Assembly (NCBI GenBank): GCA_017540905.1
Contig: JAFYAC010000102.1
Coordinates: 1 to 46,604 of the forward strand
DNA length: 46,604 nt
Direction: 5' to 3'
From: Kiritimatiellia bacterium
Lineage (GTDB): Bacteria > Verrucomicrobiota > Kiritimatiellia > CAIQIC01 > Lenti-01
Shown: piece by piece, positions 6,817 to 16,195 of the stretch
Layout of the letters: each line of letters starts with the position of its first letter
Numbering within the stretch: position 1 is the stretch's first letter
Position numbers and translations under genes: made by a program
The notes under the pieces: generated by a model
What the model was told of the DNA's origin: nothing
What the model saw: the letters and a program-made list of their open reading frames with translations, nothing else
Database searches by the model: none

Positions 6817-6851
6817 CCGCATCTTGTCACTTGTCACTTTTCACTTGTCAC
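6817..6851. repeat. Heptamer array, second 30-bp direct repeat
   Basis: CCGCATC is followed by TTGTCAC, TTGTCAC, TTTTCAC and TTGTCAC (units at 6824, 6831, 6838, 6845). The first 30 bp equal 6384-6413. The array abuts the TAG stop of the 2511-aa gene. Read along the genes it is GTGACAA, which gives TGA in every frame within 21 nt. Confidence 0.85.
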
Positions 6852-9800
6852 TAATCGCCCGAATACGAGTACGTCTGGAAGTACAGCCGGATGTCGGTGA
6901 CGCCGTGGCCGTCGCGGGTGCCGTCGGGTTGGAGGGCGCCGTGGATGAAGCGGTCGAGGCCTTCGGCGGGGTCGGCGAGAAGGGCGCGGCCGGGGATGAT
7001 CAGGACCCAGTCGGTGTTCCAGACGCTGCGGCCGATCAGGCGGGCGTTGGTGCAGAGTTCGTCTTCGGTGAAGTTCCCGGCGTCGTGGTGGGCGCGGAAG
7101 GCGCTGTGGCGGCGGCGCTCGCCGACGGTGGCGGCCAGGGGGGCGAGGTCGCCGGCGCCCAGGCCGGAGGGCAGCGGGAGGAGCTGGTCGAGGACGGTCC
7201 AGGTGCGGCGGGCGGTGCGGGTGCGGTCGGTGCCGCTGACGATGGTGTCGGTGCCGGCGGGAACGAGGTAGACGTTGGGGGTGTTGGCCAGGCCGGCGCC
7301 GCTGGCATTGTTGGTGTTCCACGTGATGTTGTAGCCGGCGAACCAGACGCCCACCGCCCGGATGCGCGTGGAGAGCCAGGTGGGGTCGTAGAAGTTGTCG
7401 CCGCCGCCCACGGGCCAGCCGAAGTAGTTGGCGCCGGGGAGGATGCTGCCGCTGAAGTGGATGACGAGTCCGGGTTCGGCGTTGGTGGAGGCGCCGGCGT
7501 AGGGGACGCAGAAGCGGCGGTAGGCGTCGACCTGGTTGAGGTCGGCGACGCGGCAGGCGTCGAGGGCGTCGGCCCAATTGGCATCGGAGGAGGCGGAGGG
7601 GGAGATGCGGAAGAGTTCCTTGCGCAGGGAGAAGCGGGTGGTGGCGGAGTCGGGGTTGTCGATGCCGTAGCGGGACTTGACGGCGTTCCAGTCGGATTTG
7701 AGGCGGGCGAGGGCGTCGGCGATGCCGCCGTCGCCTTCGGAACCGGCCTGCTGGGGCTCGCCGTCGACGAGGAGGCCGAGGGCGCGGCTGGAGGCGATGC
7801 CGGAGAGGAAGCGGGAGGCGGCGGTGTTGCCGGAGGCGTCGAGGAGGCCGGTTTCGTAGTCGAAGGCCATGGCGGCGAGCCAGGCGCGGCGGGCGGCGAG
7901 GTCGAACATGGAGGCGTAGCGGGAGAGGGCCTGGTTGCGGAAGGTGCGGTAGAGCATGTCGGCGTAGCGGACGCTTTCGAGGCGCTGGGCGATGCGGTTG
8001 CGGGCCATCGCGCGGTCGAGGAGGACGCGTTCGCCTTCGGCTTCGAGGGCCTTGGCGCGCTCCATCGCGGCGTCCATGGCGGCGAGGCGCGCCTGCATCT
8101 CGCGGATGAGCGGGAACTGGTCGGCCATGTCGGCGAGGAGGGCGACGGCGGAGTGCTGGAGTTCGCCGAGGTCGGTGTATTTGGAGATTTTGGTTTCGAG
8201 GTCGATGATGTCGTTTTCCTTGACGGCGTTGTCGGCGTCGCCGGCGTATTCGAAGGTGAAGTTGGCGAGTTTGGCGACGCCCCAGACGACGGCGGCGGCG
8301 GCGCCGGCGGCGGCTTCGGCGACGTCGGACTCGGTTCCGCCGGTGATGGTGGCGATGATTTTCGGGAGGCCTTTGCCGAGTTCTTCGGTGCTTTCCTTGG
8401 CGGTGTCGGCGACGAGGTCGGAGATCTTGGCGAAGAATTCCATCGCGACTTCGACGTTGTTGATGAGTTTGCGCTTGTCGGCGATGGTTTCGTCGGTTTC
8501 GGTGCGGGCGAGGGTGATGGCGGCGTCGGCCTTGAAGAGGGTGAACTCGTCGCGGAGGCCGGCCTGGCGGTTTTCGAATTCGGTCTTGGCCGCGAGGAAG
8601 GCGTAGTAGGCCTCGACGAAGTCGCAGAGGGCGGCCTGGATTTCGCCCTGCGCGCGGCGGCGGCCGGTCCAGGAGGATGGCTTGACCTGCAGGCCGAGGG
8701 AGTTGAAGGAGCGCTCGATGACGACGCAGGTGCCGGTGGAGAGGGTGGCGTCCGCGACCCAGTTGGAGACATCGGAGGCGGATTGTTCGTGGAACTGCAC
8801 GTCGTAGTAGGCGGAGAGGTTGGTGCCGGAGACGGCGAGGACGCTGACGGCGGCGGTGACGGTGACGCCGGAGACGGGGGGATCGCCGAAGGATTCGAGG
8901 TCGAGGACCATGTAGTTGACGAGGTCGGGTCCGTCGTAGCCCTGGGCGTAGGTGCCGGAGACGCCGATGTCGTCGGCGTAGGGGTAGCCGTAGATCTCGA
9001 TGAGGCGGTTCTTGAAGGCGATCTCTTCCTGCTGCGCGGCGGAGACGGCCTCGGCGGCGGAGTCGTACTGCTTGCGGAGCGCGGCGGAGGCTTCCTGGGC
9101 GGAGGCGAAGGTGGTCTTGGCGCCCTGGAGGGCGGCGAGGGCGCGGTCGTAGACCTGCTCGAAGTGGCCCTTGCCGGCGTCGAGTCCGGCGGCGGAGAGG
9201 TCGAACGGGATCGCGTTTTCGTCGAGTCCCAGCGGGTTCAGCCCGGCGTCGGCGCGGTCAAGGCGCGACTGGATGTCGGCGAGGGCGGCGGCGACCTCGC
9301 CGATGGCGGGGGTGTGGGCGCGGTCGATGACGTTGAGGCCCGTGGCGGGCGCGTCGTCTTCGCCGCCGACCTGCAACAGGTTCGTCACGGTGTCGAGGAG
9401 GAGGGAGTTGGCGACGGCCCAGTCGAAGTAGGCGCCCTGGCCGGCGCGGGCGGCCCAGCCGTCGACGTCCCAGCAGCGGTTGGTGTCGGTGTCGGGGGTC
9501 CAGCGTTCGAGGCCGCGCGCGCCGAAGGCGTAGTCGCGGCGGGCGGTGAGGCCGACGATGTCGGCGCCGGTGCGGGCCTTGGCGGCGGCGGCGGCGGCGA
9601 AGGATTCTTCGTCGAGGTAGTCGACGCCGACGGTGGCGTTGCCGACGAGGGTGGCGCCGGGGATGGTGTTCCAGCCGAAGTTGGTGTAGGCGAGGAGGGT
9701 GTAGTAGGGGGCGAGGGCGGAGAGGTAGTGGCCCCAGGCGTCGCCGTGGCCCTGCGGGTACATGCGCTTGGCGTCGGCGGCGCCGATCTGGCCGGTGGTG

Positions 9801-12800
9801 TTGGTGGGGTCGCCGCGAATGGCGTAGTTGCAGGCGTAGGCGACCTCGCCGCCGTCGATGCCGTAGGTGTAGTTCCAGATGAGGCGGTTGTAGACGGGGG
9901 AGACGGTGACGGAAGGCTGGGAGGCGTCGTCGCGGCCGCGCAGGAGGGCGAGCTCTTCCTCCAGGAGGCTCGAGACCTGGTTCTGGAAGCAGAAGAGCGT
10001 GGTGTCGAGCGCGGCGTAGCCGTCGTACCAGCCGGCGGGGCCGGTGCCGGGGTCGATGGCGACGGTGGGGTCCATGGCGTCGGCGTAGGCCTCGTTGCCG
10101 AGCGCCATGTAGAGCTTGTTGAGGCGCGTGGCGGCGAAGAGGAGGGAGTCGTTGCAGTTGGGGTCGGTGATGCCGGCCTGGAGGGAGAGCGAGAGGGCGC
10201 GGTCCATGACGGTCTGGTAGATCTGGATCAGCCCCGCGCCGTTCACGGCGTCGGGTTCGAGCGCCACGGCGCCCTCGTAGGGCGGGCCGCACTGCTCGAC
10301 GATGGTCTGGGCGAGGCCGGGGGCGTATTCGGCCATGTCGGAGAAGCGCTGGTCGTAGGGGTTGAGGGCGGTCATGACGCGCTCGATCCAGCCGGGTGCG
10401 AGGGAGGCGACCCAGGGGCTCCAGTTGGTGGAGGTGGGGCCGAGGCCGTCGGCGCGGCGGTAGCGGACGGCGAAGTAGTGGTCGGAGAGCATGAAGAGGG
10501 TGCCCTCGGCGGTGCCGCCCTCGATGGTGATGGAGGCGGTGCCGTTGCTGCTGCTGGTGGGGCTGGAGGTGAAGTAGGGCTGCCAGGTCTCCTTCGGGGA
10601 GCTGGGGACGTTCCCGGCGACGGGGACGCTCCAGCGCCACTCGAATTCGTAGTCGGCGGACTTGCCGCCGAAGTCGTCGGGGTAGACGAGGGTGAGTTTT
10701 TCTTCGAGGGCGTTGCCGGGCTCGACGACGTCGAGGTACTGGGAGCCCCAGAGGTTGGTCGTCACGCGGATGACCTGGAGGCTGACGGGCAGGCCGGGGG
10801 CGACGCGGCCGGTGTTGGTGCTGTTGTTGAAGGCGAGGGTGACGTAGCCGCGGGCGTTGCGGTTGGTGGGCGGGGCGCTGGAGAGGGCGGCGTTGACGTA
10901 GGGGGCGTTGGGGGCGATGGGGGTGGCGGTGTCCACGGGCAGGGCGTCCACGGCGGTCTGCCAGGCGGTCTTGGAGGAGGCGGCGAGGCCGTCGCCGAGG
11001 GCGCGCAGGCCGGCCTTTTCGTCCTGCGTCAGCCAGTTCGGCAGGATGTAGGGGGTGCCGGTGAGCGGGGCGCGGAGCATGCCGGCGAGGACGAGCTGGC
11101 CGTCGGGGCCGCGCGTGGGGTCGTAGTGGAGGCGCTCTTCGAGGGCGGGCGAGACGTCCCCGAAGCGGTAGCGCGCGCTGGTCGCCTCCTTGCGCGCCTT
11201 GCCGGCCGCCGCGAGGGCGTCGACGACGGACTTGGAGAGGTTCTGGACCTGCTCGGCGGCGGGGTCGTAGAGGACGACGCTCGGCCCGGCGGCGTTCGCC
11301 TCGGACTGCTGGTAGATGACGTCCACGCTGGCCTGGTTCCAGATGTCCGGCAGCCCGCCGGTGGCTTCGGCCAGGGTCTGGGCGACGGCCATCGCGGGGA
11401 CGTTGGAGGGCCATTTGACGTCGTAGGGGATGTCCAGCGGCGCGCCGCCGGTCCCGCCGGACTGGTGTTCGACCGGCAGCCAGGGCAGCTCCTGGCCGAC
11501 CTCCGGCTGGGTGGAGAGTTCGGGGAAGCAGAAGCCGTCCTGCATGCGGTAATAGAAGTTCATGACGATGTTGGTCGCCTTGCCGTCGTCGCCGGCGGCC
11601 TTGGCCCACCAGTCGTGCTTGCGGTCCTGCCAGCCGGGTCCGCCGGCGCAGGAGGTGTTGAGGCAGCCCTCCCAGGCGGCGAGGGGCATCGGGGGGGTGA
11701 CGGAGGAGCCGGCCTTGGTGGAGTAGCGGAAGGGGTAGGTTTCGTTGGTGCGGACGACGTGGAAGACGGCCATCGAGGGGGAGCCGTCGGCCTTGCGGGT
11801 GTCGAGCAGCACGTAGGGTTCGCTGGCGCCGCCGGGGGCGTTGAGGTCGTCGCGCAGGGCGTAGGCGGTGTTGCCGAGGACCACGGCGTGTTCTTCGTTG
11901 GGGTTGTAGCCGGGGCGGTCCCTGTCGTTCTGGACGTAGACGGACGGCGAGGCGAGGGCGGTGCCGCCGCTGCCCTTGCCGGAGGCGATGACGATTTCCG
12001 GCGGGTTGGTGGGCCACGCGCTCTGGTAGTGGAGGGCGAGGGAGGGGTAGTGGAGCGGGAAGGGCAGCTCGCCGTCGAGCTTCGACGGCCGGCCCCACCA
12101 GATTTCGAAGGCGTTGGTGTTGACCGCGAAGAGGGCCGACTGCGGGTCCGCCTCCCACGCCTCCGGGTAGTCGTAGGTGTTGACGTTGTAGGCGGTGCCG
12201 GAGTGGACGAAGCCCGGGAACGCCGAGAGGTCCTTCAGGTGCTCGTGGTCGGCGAGGTGGAAGGAGGCGATCCACTTCGCGCCGCCGTAGATCGTCCCGT
12301 AGGAGCCGTCCACCACGTCGTGGATGTGCGCGCCGGCGCCCTCGTCGAGCGGATAGGACTCGAGCAGGTCCTTCTGGGCGCCGCGCAGGTGGACCCGCAT
12401 CAGCGAACGGATTTCGTCGCCGGTGCGCGCGACGTCCCAGTAGCGCACCTCGTCGATGCGGCCGCCGAAGTGCTCGCCCGTCTTGAGGGAGCGGCCGATC
12501 TGGATGTGGCGCGCCTGGCCGTTGCCGTCCACCGTCCGGAGGGAGCCGTTGGTGGCGGCCGCCGTGCCGTCCACGTAGAGGACCAGCGCGTCGGCGGTGC
12601 GCACGCCGGCCAGGTGGTGCCACGTGCGGCAGCCGCCGTCCGGCACGGGGGCTTCGACGCGCCCCGCGGGGGTCTCGAAATAGGCGTTGCCGTCGCGGGT
12701 GTAGCCCATTTCCCAGGCGTCGGGCGACTGGTCGTCGGCGTCGCGGTAGTAGCTCATCACGGGGTTGGCGGTCCCGTCCTTGCGGGTGCGCCAGGCCCAG

Positions 12801-14386
12801 GCCTCGATGGTGAACGGCTGCTCGTCGAGGTGGAACGTGTTGCGCGTGCCCTCGGCGTAGCCCCCGTCGCCGTCGAAGTCCACGACGTAGCTTTCGTCGC
12901 TGAAGGGCAGGATTTCCTTGCCGATGGGCCAGCGGACGGGGGTGGGGTCGAACTCCGCCGGGTCGTCGTGGCGCACGCCGCGGAGGGCTTCCAGCCAGAA
13001 GTCGTCGGTCGTGGAGTACCGCATCAGCGCCAGCCCCGGCGCGGCGAAGGCCAGCCGGCCGGTCCCGGCGTCGATCGACGCGTTGGCGGCCTCCTTCTTG
13101 GGGGCCTCCTCGGTGGCCTGGCTCGCGATTTCCGCCCCCATGCCGTCGGGCAGCAGCGTCTCCGCCGTGCCGGTGCCGCCGGGGTCGAGCGCGATGCGGA
13201 TGGCGTCCGCGGGCCACTCGATTTCGTACCAGTCCACCTCGAACGGCCAGGTCACGCCGCGCGCGTCCTTGTGCTCCCAGTAGACCTCCGCGTCCCAGGG
13301 CGAGCCCTCGGTGGAGCGGAGGGCGAAGAGCCAGTTGCGCTTTCCGGCGTAGGAGCTGTTTTCGTCCACCAGGAACATCTTGTCCGAGGTGCCGCCGCCG
13401 ATGCCGGCGGTGACCTTCGGCACCAGGTCGTCCGTCCCGTAGTAGCGGTCCACGGGCAGGAGGCGGTCGCCCACCTCCGCCGCCACGCGCTCCACCGTCG
13501 GGGCGAGCACCTGCACCGGCTGCACGCCCAGCGACTTGGCGAACTTGCCGTCCTCAAAGTATTCCAGCAGCAAAATACCCTCCACGCCGTCCGCGCGCAG
13601 GCACTGCGAGCCGTCGTAGACGTCGATCCACACGCCATCCGCGTAGTTCGTGGTGGTGACCGCGTTCGTCCCCGTCGCGTCGTAGTTGGTGACGACGGAC
13701 CGGACGGGCGCCGTCACGTAGTTGTTGTAGTGGAGCGTCGCGTAGATCTGCTGGTTGTTCGCGCTCAGGTAGACCGCGGGGGCGTTGTAGGGGGCCTCGG
13801 TCCAGTAGATGCGGGCGGGGCGGTTCGTCGGCACGGCGGAGACCGTGTAGACCACGTCCTGGTCGAGCCCCGGCCAGCGGATTTCCAGCTGGCCGCCGGC
13901 GGCCGCGACCAGCTCGTCGCGCGAGGGCAGCCAGATCGCGCTGCCGCTCTCGTTCCGCCAGTACGCCTGCTCGTTGTTCCCCACCCGGACGGCAGAAAAA
14001 CCCTCCGGCTGCCGGCCGCGCGTCGCGCCGTCGGGCGCCGGGATCACGTCGCCCAGCGCGTATTGCGCGATCGACGACTCCAGCGGCTGGCCGTAGGCGA
14101 AGAACGTCATCGCCAGCGCGCCCTCGCCCTCGCCGTCCGCGAACGAGACATCCTGCGTTTCGCCGGACGCCGGGTCCGTCCAGCGGTTCGTCGCCGAACC
14201 GCCGGCGAAGGACACCAGCCCCGCGCCGCCCGCGTAGTAATTCGTCTCCGCGTCCGGCGCCTCGTCGGCGAACCACCGCATCCCGAACCTCGTCGTCAGC
14301 TGCGGCGCCGTGCCCTCCCCGCGCGCCGCCCCCGCGCACGCCAGCACCGCCGCCGCCCAAACCGCCAAACCGCTTTTCCGTTTCAT
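6851..14386 (-). CDS. Giant secreted LamG-domain protein (2511 aa)
   Basis: The protein starts with a signal peptide (MKRKSGLAVWAAAVLACAGAARG, given here as MKRKSGLAVWAAAVL plus ACAGAARG). A LamG/concanavalin-like jellyroll lies at about residues 500-700 (QPFTIEAWAWRT, WHHLAGVRTADALVLYVDG, GRIDEVRYWDVART). Long alpha-helical, coiled-coil-like stretches lie near 1740-1810 and 1910-2185, followed by a beta-rich C-terminus. The part containing GQGAYFDWAVAN, DAGLNPLG and NRLIEIYGYPYADDIG resembles large LamG proteins I recall from PVC genomes. The helical shaft plus C-terminal layout is loosely like Tc-toxin A subunits, which is speculative. GAGGAG lies 8 nt before the ATG. It follows the transposase stop by one base. 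Localisation is extracellular or surface; function unknown. Confidence 0.88.
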   Translation of the reverse strand: MKRKSGLAVWAAAVLACAGAARGEGTAPQLTTRFGMRWFADEAPDAETNYYAGGAGLVSFAGGSATNRWTDPASGETQDVSFADGEGEGALAMTFFAYGQPLESSIAQYALGDVIPAPDGATRGRQPEGFSAVRVGNNEQAYWRNESGSAIWLPSRDELVAAAGGQLEIRWPGLDQDVVYTVSAVPTNRPARIYWTEAPYNAPAVYLSANNQQIYATLHYNNYVTAPVRSVVTNYDATGTNAVTTTNYADGVWIDVYDGSQCLRADGVEGILLLEYFEDGKFAKSLGVQPVQVLAPTVERVAAEVGDRLLPVDRYYGTDDLVPKVTAGIGGGTSDKMFLVDENSSYAGKRNWLFALRSTEGSPWDAEVYWEHKDARGVTWPFEVDWYEIEWPADAIRIALDPGGTGTAETLLPDGMGAEIASQATEEAPKKEAANASIDAGTGRLAFAAPGLALMRYSTTDDFWLEALRGVRHDDPAEFDPTPVRWPIGKEILPFSDESYVVDFDGDGGYAEGTRNTFHLDEQPFTIEAWAWRTRKDGTANPVMSYYRDADDQSPDAWEMGYTRDGNAYFETPAGRVEAPVPDGGCRTWHHLAGVRTADALVLYVDGTAAATNGSLRTVDGNGQARHIQIGRSLKTGEHFGGRIDEVRYWDVARTGDEIRSLMRVHLRGAQKDLLESYPLDEGAGAHIHDVVDGSYGTIYGGAKWIASFHLADHEHLKDLSAFPGFVHSGTAYNVNTYDYPEAWEADPQSALFAVNTNAFEIWWGRPSKLDGELPFPLHYPSLALHYQSAWPTNPPEIVIASGKGSGGTALASPSVYVQNDRDRPGYNPNEEHAVVLGNTAYALRDDLNAPGGASEPYVLLDTRKADGSPSMAVFHVVRTNETYPFRYSTKAGSSVTPPMPLAAWEGCLNTSCAGGPGWQDRKHDWWAKAAGDDGKATNIVMNFYYRMQDGFCFPELSTQPEVGQELPWLPVEHQSGGTGGAPLDIPYDVKWPSNVPAMAVAQTLAEATGGLPDIWNQASVDVIYQQSEANAAGPSVVLYDPAAEQVQNLSKSVVDALAAAGKARKEATSARYRFGDVSPALEERLHYDPTRGPDGQLVLAGMLRAPLTGTPYILPNWLTQDEKAGLRALGDGLAASSKTAWQTAVDALPVDTATPIAPNAPYVNAALSSAPPTNRNARGYVTLAFNNSTNTGRVAPGLPVSLQVIRVTTNLWGSQYLDVVEPGNALEEKLTLVYPDDFGGKSADYEFEWRWSVPVAGNVPSSPKETWQPYFTSSPTSSSNGTASITIEGGTAEGTLFMLSDHYFAVRYRRADGLGPTSTNWSPWVASLAPGWIERVMTALNPYDQRFSDMAEYAPGLAQTIVEQCGPPYEGAVALEPDAVNGAGLIQIYQTVMDRALSLSLQAGITDPNCNDSLLFAATRLNKLYMALGNEAYADAMDPTVAIDPGTGPAGWYDGYAALDTTLFCFQNQVSSLLEEELALLRGRDDASQPSVTVSPVYNRLIWNYTYGIDGGEVAYACNYAIRGDPTNTTGQIGAADAKRMYPQGHGDAWGHYLSALAPYYTLLAYTNFGWNTIPGATLVGNATVGVDYLDEESFAAAAAAKARTGADIVGLTARRDYAFGARGLERWTPDTDTNRCWDVDGWAARAGQGAYFDWAVANSLLLDTVTNLLQVGGEDDAPATGLNVIDRAHTPAIGEVAAALADIQSRLDRADAGLNPLGLDENAIPFDLSAAGLDAGKGHFEQVYDRALAALQGAKTTFASAQEASAALRKQYDSAAEAVSAAQQEEIAFKNRLIEIYGYPYADDIGVSGTYAQGYDGPDLVNYMVLDLESFGDPPVSGVTVTAAVSVLAVSGTNLSAYYDVQFHEQSASDVSNWVADATLSTGTCVVIERSFNSLGLQVKPSSWTGRRRAQGEIQAALCDFVEAYYAFLAAKTEFENRQAGLRDEFTLFKADAAITLARTETDETIADKRKLINNVEVAMEFFAKISDLVADTAKESTEELGKGLPKIIATITGGTESDVAEAAAGAAAAVVWGVAKLANFTFEYAGDADNAVKENDIIDLETKISKYTDLGELQHSAVALLADMADQFPLIREMQARLAAMDAAMERAKALEAEGERVLLDRAMARNRIAQRLESVRYADMLYRTFRNQALSRYASMFDLAARRAWLAAMAFDYETGLLDASGNTAASRFLSGIASSRALGLLVDGEPQQAGSEGDGGIADALARLKSDWNAVKSRYGIDNPDSATTRFSLRKELFRISPSASSDANWADALDACRVADLNQVDAYRRFCVPYAGASTNAEPGLVIHFSGSILPGANYFGWPVGGGDNFYDPTWLSTRIRAVGVWFAGYNITWNTNNASGAGLANTPNVYLVPAGTDTIVSGTDRTRTARRTWTVLDQLLPLPSGLGAGDLAPLAATVGERRRHSAFRAHHDAGNFTEDELCTNARLIGRSVWNTDWVLIIPGRALLADPAEGLDRFIHGALQPDGTRDGHGVTDIRLYFQTYSYSGD

Positions 14387-14387
14387 C

Positions 14388-15011
14388 TCATGCTCCTCGC
14401 TTGCAAAATGGGTTCACACTCCGCGCGTCCGCGCGGCTCGTCCCCCTCCCCTCCAAACTCACCCAATTCTTCCTGATGGACCCCACCGCCCGCCTGCAAT
14501 GCTCCCCATTCCGGATCAGCCGGTCGTGGTATTCGCCCTGCCACACCGCCCCCTGGCGTCCCGGCAACCGGTTCAGCAAATGCGCCGACACGCCCTTCCA
14601 CTCCTGCAACAGCGCCGGCAGCCCGGCCCGGTCGGGCAGCTCGCACAACACATGGACGTGGTTCGGCATGAGCACGTAGGCATGGAGCCGGCACCGGCCG
14701 TCCACTTCCGAGCGGCCCAAAACCCCGTCCATGCAACGGCGGGACGCTTCGCCCCGCAAGATGCACTCCCCGTGGTCCGCGTCCAGCCACTCCTCCATGC
14801 TGCGCGGGAACCGCGCGGCGTATTCCGCCACCTCCCTCCCCGCCTTCGCGCCCACATTCGCGCCCCTCTCCCCTCCCATTTGCCCCATGACGGGCGAGGC
14901 GCCCGTCCTCCCAGTCCTGCTGCCGGGGAGACGCGCCTCCGGCCACTTTTCAGGCCGGCTCATGCCCGTTCCATCCCTTCCATGGCTGTTTTTGCCGTCA
15001 ATTTCACCCAT
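14388..15011 (-). CDS. REP-associated tyrosine (Y1/HUH) transposase, possibly N-terminally altered
   Basis: The C-terminal part matches the transposase IS200-like Y1 family, RAYT subgroup. It has the metal-binding HUH motif in LHAYVLMPNHVHVL (His118, His120) and the catalytic Tyr161 in VWQGEYHDRLIR. The segment MEEWLDADHGECIL is also typical. The usual first beta-strand region is missing. It is replaced by a low-complexity stretch translated from a REP-like palindrome (14889-14907), so the start at 15011 is uncertain. The enzyme nicks single-stranded DNA at palindromic repeats. The gene sits between secreted-protein genes, with its TGA one base before the ATG of the giant gene, as though cotranscribed. 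Confidence 0.8.
   Translation of the reverse strand: MGEIDGKNSHGRDGTGMSRPEKWPEARLPGSRTGRTGASPVMGQMGGERGANVGAKAGREVAEYAARFPRSMEEWLDADHGECILRGEASRRCMDGVLGRSEVDGRCRLHAYVLMPNHVHVLCELPDRAGLPALLQEWKGVSAHLLNRLPGRQGAVWQGEYHDRLIRNGEHCRRAVGSIRKNWVSLEGRGTSRADARSVNPFCKRGA
14889..14907. repeat. REP-like palindrome inside the 5' part of the transposase gene
   Basis: gacgggcg and cgcccgtc form a perfect 8-bp stem with a 3-nt loop (agg). The palindrome is followed by further GC-rich sequence. It lies within the frame of the RAYT gene, in a part without homology to RAYT proteins. Confidence 0.6.
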
Positions 15012-15041
15012 GCCATGTCCGTTTTCGCCATTTGCGGTCCC

Positions 15042-16100
15042 TCACTCCACCCTCATGATGTACCAGAGGGCCTTGTAGGGGGGGAGGTTCTCGTGGGGGG
15101 CGCCCTTGTCGCCGGTGCCGGAACCGCCCGCGCCGGTGGTCTGGGAAGTCGTCCAGCCGGACCAGACGCCGCGGTTGTCGTTGGCGGCGGCCGCCGGCTC
15201 GTCGGTGTTGTCGTGGCAGTTCTTCTGGTAGCCGTGGGAGTGCGACGGCATTTCATCCCAGGAGAGTTCCACGGTGGCGGCGCCGCCCACGTCCCAGGGG
15301 TTGTAGCTGTTGCCCGCGCCCACGGGGAAGCGGCCGGAGAGGTTGGGCGTCGTCACGCCGTTCACCACCGAGCCGTCGCACGCCGCCCAGCCCGCCGGAA
15401 CGTCGTCCTTTTCGCCGTGCCAGAGGATGATCGTCCCGACCGGCACCGGCCCCAGCCCCGAGAGCGACCCGGCCTTCAGCCCGCCCGCCGCCGAGACGTC
15501 CCCGGCGACCGACATCGTGCCGGTCACCTCCAGGCCGCCGGAGACCTCCGCGCCGCGCGCCGACAAACTCTTCGTGCGGGTTTCCCCGTCCACCGTCAGC
15601 GACCCCGCCACCTCGAAATCGGCGCGGCTGCCCGTCGCGCCGTCCGCGAACAGCGCATAGGGGACCGCCGCGACCGCCGCGCGCGGCGACATCGCGCCCG
15701 GATGCCCGTCGATCCGGCATTCGATCCAGCACGCCTGTGCGCACAGCACCGTGTCCAGCGGCGCATCCGGCGCCCCTTCCGGCGCTTGCAGGGCGTCGCT
15801 CAGCCGGACGCTGAACGCGCCGTCCGCGTCCAGCACGGCCGGGGCCTTGCGCATCCAGAGCGCGTCGCCGCCCTCGGCCGCCGCGTACAGCCCGACCACG
15901 AGCGTCAGCGGCCCCGACACCGCATTCCCGTCCTTGTCCACGATGCTCCCGGTGTATTCCCATTCCAGCGGCGACGCCGTCCCGCGCACCGCCTGCGTCG
16001 CCATCCACCGCCCGTCCGCCTTGGGCACGGGCCGGGCCGCCGCCGCCACCGCGCACGCGCACACCACCCCCGCCGCCAACCCCATCACCATTCTCTTCAT
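15042..16100 (-). CDS. Secreted fibre-like protein with phage-tail-collar domain (paralog 1)
   Basis: The 352-aa protein has a signal peptide (MKRMVMGLAAGVVCACAVAAAA). An N-terminal module follows (EYTGSIVDKDGNAVSGPLT to GAFSVRLSD) that ends in the VPYALFA motif. Then comes a short repetitive stalk (SLTVDGETRTKSLSARG, VTGTMSVAGDVSAAG). The C-terminal collar domain has PVGTIILWHG, VPAGWAACDGS, TPNLSGRFPVGAG and MPSHSHGY, and the protein ends in ENLPPYKALWYIMRV. Collar domains normally tip phage tail fibres; the signal peptide here points to a secreted adhesin-like fibre instead. The start at 16100 has GAGGAG 7 nt upstream. It is one of three tandem paralogs. Confidence 0.85.
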   Translation of the reverse strand: MKRMVMGLAAGVVCACAVAAAARPVPKADGRWMATQAVRGTASPLEWEYTGSIVDKDGNAVSGPLTLVVGLYAAAEGGDALWMRKAPAVLDADGAFSVRLSDALQAPEGAPDAPLDTVLCAQACWIECRIDGHPGAMSPRAAVAAVPYALFADGATGSRADFEVAGSLTVDGETRTKSLSARGAEVSGGLEVTGTMSVAGDVSAAGGLKAGSLSGLGPVPVGTIILWHGEKDDVPAGWAACDGSVVNGVTTPNLSGRFPVGAGNSYNPWDVGGAATVELSWDEMPSHSHGYQKNCHDNTDEPAAAANDNRGVWSGWTTSQTTGAGGSGTGDKGAPHENLPPYKALWYIMRVE

Positions 16101-16138
16101 CTTTCTCTCCTCGCTCATCTCGTCAAATTCCACCGCAA

Positions 16139-16166
16139 CTGGTCACTGGTCACTGGTCACTGGTCA
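16139..16166. repeat. Heptamer array (CTGGTCA)4 between collar paralogs 1 and 2
   Basis: There are four perfect units at 16139, 16146, 16153 and 16160. The array is preceded by ccaccgcaa and followed by the stop-codon hairpin of the next gene. It is a GG variant of the TTGTCAC array found at the other junctions. Confidence 0.85.
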
Positions 16167-16168
16167 CT

Positions 16169-16195
16169 GTGAAATGGCGCGAAGCGCCATTTCAC
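16169..16195 (-). terminator. Hairpin overlapping the stop codon of collar paralog 2
   Basis: gtgaaatggcgc (16169-16180) and gcgccatttcac (16184-16195) form a perfect 12-bp stem with a 3-nt loop. The TGA stop (16192-16194) lies in the stem. No T run follows on the minus strand, so it may be an mRNA-stabilising hairpin or recombination site rather than a classical terminator. An identical stem lies at 17308-17334. Confidence 0.5.

Noticed and set aside
6851-14386. Firm assignment of the giant protein as a Tc-toxin A subunit
   Set aside because: Only a loose likeness of helical shaft and tail is visible; no TcB or TcC partner is present, so it is not claimed.
6284-14476. A 2730-codon plus-strand open frame
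   Set aside because: It is a shadow of the 2511-aa minus-strand gene: Gly/Val/Glu-rich low complexity, no domain, no start signal. High GC leaves such frames open.
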